NCBI GenBank assembly: GCA_003156795.1
Contig: PMHU01000131.1
Coordinates: 24,627-35,296 of the forward strand
From: Acidimicrobiaceae bacterium
GTDB taxonomy: Bacteria; Actinomycetota; Acidimicrobiia; Acidimicrobiales; Palsa-688
DNA: 10,670 nucleotides
Direction of reading: 5' to 3'
The translations under genes were made by a program, and so were the position numbers. Of this stretch, positions 1 through 4,910 are shown piece after piece (position 1 is the first letter of the stretch; every line of letters begins with the position of its first letter). The notes under the pieces were generated by a model that worked only from the letters and a program-made list of their open reading frames with translations, searched no databases and was not told the DNA's origin.

Positions 1-25
1 TCTTGACCGGTCGCTTGCAGTAGCG

Positions 26-700
26 GTGGCACCCTCACCCGCCGCGCTGGGGACCGACAAGCCCAACGGACCGCGCTCGCGCAAGGGGGCTGAAACCAGG
101 GTTCGATTGCTCGACGCGGCCAAGGCGATATTCGAGGAGAACGGTTTCCTCGACGCCAGGATCTCAGACATCGCCGAGCGGGCTGGGCTGTCGCACGGAT
201 CCTTCTACCACTACTTCGAATCCAAGGAGGAGATCTTCCGGGAGGTGGCCGCAGCCGTCGAGGACCAGCTCAGCGCGCCGCTCGGCAGCGTGATCCTCGA
301 TCCGAAGTCAGACGCCACCCCCCAGGAGCGCATCCGAGAAGCCATCCGCCTGCACATGGAGAGTTACCGCCAGGAAGCACGGATCATGGGTGTGATCGAA
401 CAGGTGTCGCGCTACGACGAGCAAATGAAAGCTGCTCGGTACCAACGGAACCGGCACTACGGGGAGCAGGTGGAGGAGTCCATCCGGCACCTGCAGCGCC
501 GCGGCTTGATTGACCCCGACCTCGATCCGGTGATCGCGGCGGCGGCCCTCGGCTCGATGACAACGCGCTTCCCGGAGATGTGGCTGGTAGAGGGTCGTCT
601 CAAGTGCCGCTTCGACGACGGGGTCGACCAGCTCACCCGGGTGTTCGTCAACGCGCTGGGATTCAAGGAGCCCGGCGGCCGGCGCCGTCCCGCCAAATAG
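26..700 (+). CDS. TetR/AcrR-family transcriptional regulator
   Basis: This is a DNA-binding repressor-type regulator of 224 residues, the usual length of the family. An N-terminal tail rich in Pro/Arg/Lys (residues 1-22) precedes the TetR helix-turn-helix at about 24-71. The classic recognition segment GLSHGSFYHYFESKEEIF lies at residues 54-71. The remainder (about 80-215) is the helical ligand-binding and dimerisation domain, which does not identify the ligand. The start is a GTG with no visible Shine-Dalgarno. The frame stays open to the window edge without another start codon, so the true start could lie further upstream. The gene converges on an amidohydrolase whose stop lies about 10 nt away. 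By context it may control the amidohydrolase and the DUF35-thiolase gene beyond it; that is inference. The family call is secure and the target is unknown. Confidence 0.93.
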   Translation: MAPSPAALGTDKPNGPRSRKGAETRVRLLDAAKAIFEENGFLDARISDIAERAGLSHGSFYHYFESKEEIFREVAAAVEDQLSAPLGSVILDPKSDATPQERIREAIRLHMESYRQEARIMGVIEQVSRYDEQMKAARYQRNRHYGEQVEESIRHLQRRGLIDPDLDPVIAAAALGSMTTRFPEMWLVEGRLKCRFDDGVDQLTRVFVNALGFKEPGGRRRPAK

Positions 701-715
701 CCTGAGCCCTCAGGC
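700..715. terminator. Perfect palindrome at convergent gene junction, candidate bidirectional terminator
   Basis: Seven-base arms GCCTGAG and CTCAGGC flank a 2-nt centre, so 16 bases form a perfect hairpin. It starts on the last base of the TetR stop codon and contains the stop codon of the convergent amidohydrolase. An alternative outer stem, CCCGCC (689-694) with GGCGGG (713-718), could also form. On the minus strand the stem is followed by TATTT, a weak U-tract. On the plus strand no T-run follows. Position and symmetry suit a terminator serving mainly the minus-strand gene. Efficiency cannot be judged from sequence alone. Confidence 0.55.
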
Positions 716-1900
716 GGGCACTCCCACCCGCATGATCTTGGCCAGGTTCCCTCCCATGATCCGGGCCAGGTCCTCCTCGGGCAGGCTGGAGGGCAGATGA
801 TCGATGTAGCTGCACGGCTCGGCCAATCCCTCCGGGTGGGGGTAGTCAGAACCGAACAGGACGTGGTCGACTCCCACGGCCTTGATCAGGGCGTCGATCT
901 TGTCCTCGTGGAAAGGACTGATGTAGGCGTTGCGCAGCATGGCCTCGACGGGGTGCTCCCCGAAGGCTTGGGGCATCTTGCGGTACGTGTCGTCCATGTG
1001 CTCGAGCAAAGGGATGACCCAGTCACCGCCATTCTCGATCGCGGCGACCCGGAGGTCGGGGAACCGCGTGAATACGCCATGGCACACGAACGCCGCGAAG
1101 CTGTCCTCGATGGGCCGCTTGCCAGAGGTGAGGGCACGGAACGCATCCAGCCGGAACGGGAGCATCTCCGATGGTCCCGTCCAGTCACCCTGATATCTGG
1201 AGTACCCGCTGTCCGAGGCGTGCATCGACACCAGGATGTCCGCGTCAACCACGGCCTGCCAGAAGGGGTCGTATTCGGGGAAACCGAACGAGCGAGACCC
1301 GCCGGGATTGGGCACCGGCGCCGGGCGGATCAGGACGGTCTTGGCGCCGCGCTCCAACACCCATTCGAGCTCCTCGAGGGCCTTGTCGACGATCGGCAGG
1401 GTGATGACGGGCGTGGCGAAAATTCGATCCTCGTAGTTGAACGTCCACTCCTCGTACATCCACTCGTTGAAAGCGTGAATCACGGCGTGGGTCAGCTCGG
1501 CGTCGTCGCGCAGTCGCTCCTCGAGCAGGCTCGCCAACGTCGGGAACATCAGGGCGCGGTCGACACCGAGCTCATCCATCAGCTCCAAGCGCGGCCCAGG
1601 CGAGCGGAACCCCGGAAGAGCGCGCATCGGTTCCCCGATGAGTTCGCGATACGACTTGCCTTCGGGGTTGCCGTTGCGAAAATACTCCTCCTGGGCCCCG
1701 GGCCGGGCCACCACCTCAAAGGTGGGATTGGGGATGTACTCGCTCACCACCCCTCGGAGCAGGATCTTGGTCCGCCCGTTGATCTCCTGGTAGTCGATGG
1801 CTCCCTCGTACTTGGAGGGCAGATACCGGGTAAAGGCGTCTTTGGTCTCGTACAGATGGTTGTCGGCGTCGAATACGGGAAAGTCGCATTTGTTGGCCAT
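710..1900 (-). CDS. Amidohydrolase family (amidohydrolase 2, ACMSD-like) metal-dependent hydrolase
   Basis: A 396-residue TIM-barrel hydrolase or decarboxylase of the amidohydrolase-2 group (ACMSD-like superfamily), presumably cytosolic. The metal-site signatures are visible. The N-terminal strand has FDADNHLYE (D13, H15), where Asp replaces the first His of the usual HxH. H227 lies in SMHASDSG, H274 in CHGVFTRFP, E289 in IENGGDW, and D352 in the strongly conserved FGSDYPHPEG. No signal peptide is present. The ATG is set by the conserved N-terminus, and a promoter ends 6 nt before it, implying a leaderless mRNA. The DUF35-thiolase gene lies 102 nt upstream on the same strand, which suggests a shared catabolic pathway for a cyclic or aromatic acyl-CoA-type compound (inference). 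Actinobacteria carry many paralogues of this group with unknown substrates, so the reaction is not assigned. Confidence 0.9.
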   Translation of the reverse strand: MANKCDFPVFDADNHLYETKDAFTRYLPSKYEGAIDYQEINGRTKILLRGVVSEYIPNPTFEVVARPGAQEEYFRNGNPEGKSYRELIGEPMRALPGFRSPGPRLELMDELGVDRALMFPTLASLLEERLRDDAELTHAVIHAFNEWMYEEWTFNYEDRIFATPVITLPIVDKALEELEWVLERGAKTVLIRPAPVPNPGGSRSFGFPEYDPFWQAVVDADILVSMHASDSGYSRYQGDWTGPSEMLPFRLDAFRALTSGKRPIEDSFAAFVCHGVFTRFPDLRVAAIENGGDWVIPLLEHMDDTYRKMPQAFGEHPVEAMLRNAYISPFHEDKIDALIKAVGVDHVLFGSDYPHPEGLAEPCSYIDHLPSSLPEEDLARIMGGNLAKIMRVGVPA

Positions 1901-1906
1901 GTCAGC

Positions 1907-1935
1907 ATCGTAACGTCTATTGACTACGACGTCAA
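1907..1935 (-). promoter_or_regulatory. Sigma70-type promoter giving a probably leaderless amidohydrolase mRNA
   Basis: Read on the minus strand, TTGACG (1935-1930) matches the -35 consensus in five of six bases. After exactly 17 nt comes TACGAT (1912-1907), which fits the actinobacterial TANNNT -10 pattern. The ATG begins 7 nt after the -10 box, where transcription would normally start. No Shine-Dalgarno is present upstream of the ATG. Together these point to a leaderless transcript. This also means the amidohydrolase can be expressed independently of the upstream DUF35-thiolase gene. Confidence 0.65.
1920..1935. promoter_or_regulatory. Candidate repressor operator overlapping the -35 box
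   Basis: An inverted repeat TTGAC-N6-GTCAA covers the -35 element and the first half of the spacer of the amidohydrolase promoter. A dimeric repressor bound here would block RNA polymerase. Size and position suit TetR-family operators, and a TetR gene lies next to the amidohydrolase. The arms are only five bases and one arm doubles as the -35 box, so chance symmetry is possible. Confidence 0.35.
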
Positions 1936-2002
1936 AGTTGAGATACTGATCGGCGTCGTGAACTCGGCGGCCGTCTGATCGAATCTCGAGAGCCGCTCCA
2001 GG

Positions 2003-3676
2003 TCAGCCCCGACGCAGGAGGATCACGCCGGCCGGAGTGAGTCCGCCGCTCGTCACCACGGCCACCTGGGCGTCTCGGACCTGACGGGCTCCCCCGTCGC
2101 CTCGGAGCTGCACGACGGCCTCGTGAACGAACCCCATCCCGTGGGTGCGGCCCGCCGACAGCTGACCGCCGTGTGGGTTGAGCGCTACCACTCCGCCCTC
2201 TCGGGCGATGTTGTGACCGCCGTCGAGGAAGTCCTTCGCCTCCCCGATCTGGCAGAAGCCGAGACCTTCCAACCAGGACAGGCAGTTGAAGCTGAAACCG
2301 TCGTAGAGGAGGGCCACATCGACGTCTTCAGGAGTCATCGAAGTACGGGTCCACAAATGCGCGGACGGGCCCAACGAGTGAGGTTCGTGGGTCATGGTGG
2401 ACTGGTCCCAAGCGACCCTCTCCGTCATCTGGGTGCCGACCGCCTCAACCAGCACCGGCGTCTGGGCCAAGTCGCGGGCGGACTCGATGGCGGACACTAC
2501 GACGGCGATCGCAGCGTCGGCCGGCACGTCGCAGTCGTAGAGACCCAGCGGAGTCGAGATCATCCGGGCCGACATGTAGTCGTCCATGGTCATGGGGTCG
2601 CGGTAGATCGCCCGGGGGTTGAGGGCGGCGTTGGCTCGTTCGGTGGTGGCGATCCAACCCAAGGTCTCCCGGGTCGTCCCGTACCGGGCGAAGTGATTCG
2701 AGGCCCGTATGGCCAGGGTTATGGCCGCAGAGCCCTCGCCGTACGGGCCGCTGTAACCCGGCACCCGGCCCTGGGACCGGCCCATGCCGTACGGGCTGCC
2801 CTCTCCAGAGGCCCGGGCGCGCATTTGGGCGGCGAAGGTCGCCTGCCACACGGTCCGGAAGCAAACCACGTGCCGGGCCAATCCGCCGGCGACCGCGAGC
2901 ATGGCCGCTATCACGGAACCGGCCGGACCGAACGTCTCGCTGCCGCCGTTGAACCAAGTCGGCCGGAGACCCAATACGTCCTCGAGCGCGCTCACCCCGC
3001 CTTCCCCGAAGCCCGATGTCGAGGTGTTCCCCGGATAGGTCGACAGGCCGTCGATGTCTTCCAGCTCCAGCCCGGCATCAGCCACAGCCGCCTTGACCGC
3101 GTCGACCGTCAACGACAAAGGAGGCCGCATAAGGCGGCGACCTATCTCGGAGATACCGATCCCCGTGATGGCGACGCGTTCCTCGAAGCGGTCGGTTCGC
3201 ACCAGCGGGCGAGCCCATCGTCGATGGTCCCCGGGGTCGGTCTCATCGTCAGGCAGGGAAGCATCGGCTTCGCCGGACGGGGCGTAAATGGGTATCCAGA
3301 CGTCCTCCCGCCGTTCGAATCTGGGCTGTACCCGCATTCCCACTCTGAGGTCGTCAACGTCCACATCGACGACGTTCGTCGTGAGCCGGACCCGGGGATC
3401 GTCGTCGAGGGCGACCGTGGCCACGCAGTACGGCAGCGGGAAACGAGGATCCCAGGCCTGATGGTTGACCGTGAACCCGACCACCGCGCCCGACCCGGAG
3501 ACGGTGCGCCGGCCGAGGTCCTCCGAGCGGCAGTAGCGACACACAGGCGCCGGAGGATGTATCAGAGCATCGCAGGAGTGGCATGAGACGAAGGAGAGCA
3601 CTCCGTCCTTTCCGGCTGTCCAGAAGGGCCGGCTCTCGTCGTCGACGAAAGGCAGGGGCCGCTCGACGTCGTCCAT
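2003..3676 (-). CDS. DUF35 zinc-ribbon/OB-fold domain fused to SCP2-type thiolase-like (Ltp2-like) domain
   Basis: A two-domain protein of 557 residues from the ATG at 3676. Residues about 30-50 form a rubredoxin-like zinc ribbon, C32-x2-C35-x10-C46-x2-C49, followed by an OB fold to about 135. This is the DUF35 architecture of acyl-CoA-associated proteins. After a linker, residues about 167-557 are a complete thiolase-like fold of SCP2/lipid-transfer-protein type, starting VAITGIGISEIG. The expected nucleophilic Cys is missing: the matching stretch reads NGGSETFG (S246). Y458 lies in LLYDGFSF, and the C-terminal loop reads NPHGGQLSAGRTHGMGF. In steroid degradation, Ltp2 with a separate DUF35 partner (ChsH2) performs retro-aldol side-chain cleavage, so a carbon-carbon lyase role on a CoA ester is more likely than thiolysis (inference). 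ATG 3676 is preferred because it gives the usual distance to the zinc ribbon. GTG 3706 adds ten residues and remains possible; neither has a strong ribosome site. Confidence 0.85.
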   Translation of the reverse strand: MDDVERPLPFVDDESRPFWTAGKDGVLSFVSCHSCDALIHPPAPVCRYCRSEDLGRRTVSGSGAVVGFTVNHQAWDPRFPLPYCVATVALDDDPRVRLTTNVVDVDVDDLRVGMRVQPRFERREDVWIPIYAPSGEADASLPDDETDPGDHRRWARPLVRTDRFEERVAITGIGISEIGRRLMRPPLSLTVDAVKAAVADAGLELEDIDGLSTYPGNTSTSGFGEGGVSALEDVLGLRPTWFNGGSETFGPAGSVIAAMLAVAGGLARHVVCFRTVWQATFAAQMRARASGEGSPYGMGRSQGRVPGYSGPYGEGSAAITLAIRASNHFARYGTTRETLGWIATTERANAALNPRAIYRDPMTMDDYMSARMISTPLGLYDCDVPADAAIAVVVSAIESARDLAQTPVLVEAVGTQMTERVAWDQSTMTHEPHSLGPSAHLWTRTSMTPEDVDVALLYDGFSFNCLSWLEGLGFCQIGEAKDFLDGGHNIAREGGVVALNPHGGQLSAGRTHGMGFVHEAVVQLRGDGGARQVRDAQVAVVTSGGLTPAGVILLRRG

Positions 3677-3751
3677 GGTCAGTTTCAGTGTCAAGCCCGC
3701 TCCCACCTGCTCGGCACCGCCGACGAGTGGCGGTGGGCCGTTGTGTTTGCC

Positions 3752-3767
3752 CCATCATCGGTGATGG
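3752..3767. repeat. Inverted repeat CCATCA-N4-TGATGG in divergent intergenic region
   Basis: Six-base perfect arms separated by TCGG lie 76 bases upstream of the proposed ATG of the DUF35-thiolase gene and 46 bases upstream of its alternative GTG, within the region shared with the divergent dehydrogenase. It could be a regulator site for one or both genes. I see no convincing -35/-10 pair next to it. Confidence 0.3.
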
Positions 3768-3856
3768 CCCTTCCCCGTCTCAAGAACGCGGCGCGACAGC
3801 GGATGCCCAACGGCGAGCCGAGCCGGGGCCCGAGAAACTTCCAGGTAGCGTTGGTT

Positions 3857-3869
3857 CTGTCGCTGACAG
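3857..3869. repeat. Inverted repeat CTGTC-N3-GACAG upstream of dehydrogenase
   Basis: Five-base perfect arms around a 3-nt centre end 27 bases before the TTG start of the plus-strand dehydrogenase. The spot is suitable for an operator close to its promoter. Apart from this, the other inverted repeat and the ribosome site near 3884, the 3677-3896 divergent region shows nothing I can name and no credible small gene. Confidence 0.25.
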
Positions 3870-3896
3870 GGGTAGCTCGCGAGAGGATCGGTTCAA

Positions 3897-4649
3897 TTGC
3901 CATTGAAAGTAGTGGTGGTCGGGGCGTCGAGTGGCCTGGGGCGCTGCATAGGGGTTGACCGGGGCCGCAGGGGTGATCAGGTAGCCCTGCTGGCCCGCCG
4001 CCGCGACCGACTGGTCGACGCGGCCAAAGAGGCCGGACCCGACGCGCTGGCCATCACGTGCGACGTCACCGACGAATCGTCGTGCCGGGCCGCCATCGAG
4101 GAGGCGGCCGCCGGCATGGGCGGCATCGACGCCGTCGTGTACTCCACTGGTATCGGTCCCCTTGGACCCATCGCCGAGCTGGGCGCCGATGTCTGGCGTC
4201 GGGCGTTTGATACGAATGTGGTCGGGGCGGCCGTGGTCACGTCGGCCGCCCTCCCCTATCTGGCCGAGAGCGGCGGCGTGGCGGCCTATCTCTCGTCCGT
4301 CAGTGCCTCCCTGACTCCGCCGTGGCCGGGCTTCGGGGCCTACACAGTCAGCAAGGCCGCCCTGGACAAACTGGTCGAGTCCCTACGCGCCGAACATCCA
4401 TCCATTGGTTTCACCCGCATCGTCGTCGGGGACTGTGCTGGCGGGGAGGGTGATGGGACTACAGAATTCCCGACCGGCTGGGATATGGATTATGCCGCCG
4501 AAGTCATGCCGCTGTGGATGGAACGGGGATACCTAACCGGCACCCTCATGGACGTAGAGGAACTCCTGGCCATCGTTGACATCGTGTTGGGCCGCAACGC
4601 CACGATTCCATCGGTGACCGTGACACCCCGGGCGGCTCGGGTGACGTGA
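3897..4649 (+). CDS. Short-chain dehydrogenase/reductase (SDR), probably NADP(H)-linked
   Basis: A classical SDR Rossmann enzyme of 250 residues, expected to interconvert a hydroxyl and a keto group. The nucleotide-binding motif GASSGLG is at residues 9-15. Arg residues at the end of strand 2 (LLARRR, 34-36) favour NADP(H). The catalytic set is N107, S134 or S136, Y149 and K153 in YTVSK. The segment after the glycine motif (CIGVDRGRRG) is unusually basic where most relatives have a helical LAxRG-type sequence. The C-terminal part is short and atypical, with no clear conserved PG motif after strand 6, so the substrate cannot be inferred. The start is TTG, supported by AGGA at 3884-3887 nine bases upstream; a second in-frame TTG sits at 3903. 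It is divergent from the DUF35-thiolase gene and followed by an unrelated exported protein, so it is probably monocistronic. Confidence 0.85.
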   Translation: MPLKVVVVGASSGLGRCIGVDRGRRGDQVALLARRRDRLVDAAKEAGPDALAITCDVTDESSCRAAIEEAAAGMGGIDAVVYSTGIGPLGPIAELGADVWRRAFDTNVVGAAVVTSAALPYLAESGGVAAYLSSVSASLTPPWPGFGAYTVSKAALDKLVESLRAEHPSIGFTRIVVGDCAGGEGDGTTEFPTGWDMDYAAEVMPLWMERGYLTGTLMDVEELLAIVDIVLGRNATIPSVTVTPRAARVT

Positions 4650-4740
4650 CGACCCTTGCCATCAACCGGGGCGTCGGCACGTTGCACGGGCCGCCTGGGC
4701 TGGGTAAGTTCTGCCGGGACACGGGGCGCAAGCTCTACCG

Positions 4741-4747
4741 AAGGAGG
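4741..4747 (+). promoter_or_regulatory. Strong Shine-Dalgarno fixing the start of the repeat protein
   Basis: AAGGAGG lies seven bases before the ATG at 4755. The reading frame extends upstream to an ATG at 4656, but that stretch has no ribosome site and no recognisable protein features. The neighbouring GTG (4752) and second ATG (4758) are less well spaced. No clear promoter or terminator is visible in 4650-4740. Confidence 0.75.
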
Positions 4748-4754
4748 GGCCGTG

Positions 4755-4910
4755 ATGATGGGGATCCGAGATGACTGGCCTTTGGGACCAACTGATCAGG
4801 TGGCCGTGAGCCGGAGAGGGCGCCTCCGGAACCGCTTTGTGCGGGTTTGCGCCGGGACTGTGGTGGTGGCCGGCTCGATCGCTTTTGGCGCCGCCCCGCC
4901 CGCGCTGGCG
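4755..4910 (+). other. Signal peptide of the repeat protein
   Basis: Residues 1-52: a basic stretch (R20, R21, R23, R25, R27, R30), then a hydrophobic segment VCAGTVVVAGSIAFGA, then PPALA with cleavage predicted after A52. SRRGRLR matches the twin-arginine motif S-R-R-x-F-L-K except for Arg in place of Phe and Arg in place of Lys. Sec is the default reading and Tat cannot be excluded. An in-frame GTG at 4806 would give a shorter, conventional signal but lacks a good ribosome site. Confidence 0.75.

Noticed and set aside
797..1978. Long plus-strand open frame of 393 codons opposite the amidohydrolase
   Set aside because: It is the antisense shadow of a clearly conserved enzyme in GC-rich DNA; the translation is His/Gly/Arg-rich without domain motifs.
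1984..1991. TCTCGAGA palindrome after the DUF35-thiolase stop as a terminator
   Set aside because: Eight bases with no loop cannot form a stable hairpin and no T-run follows.
2123..3586. Long plus-strand open frame of 487 codons opposite the DUF35-thiolase gene
   Set aside because: Antisense shadow: the minus strand carries zinc-ribbon and thiolase motifs throughout, while this frame shows none.
3670..3695. TTGACA on the minus strand before the DUF35-thiolase ATG as a promoter
   Set aside because: No -10-like hexamer occurs 16-18 bases downstream, and a promoter there would start inside the coding sequence.
4639..4655. GGGT-N9-ACCC hairpin over the stop of the plus-strand dehydrogenase as terminator
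   Set aside because: Only four pairs with a nine-base loop and no T-run; expected by chance in GC-rich DNA.
4656..4754. N-terminal extension of the repeat protein from an ATG at 4656
   Set aside because: It has no ribosome site, would place 33 low-complexity residues before an already long signal peptide, and a strong AAGGAGG directs initiation at 4755.
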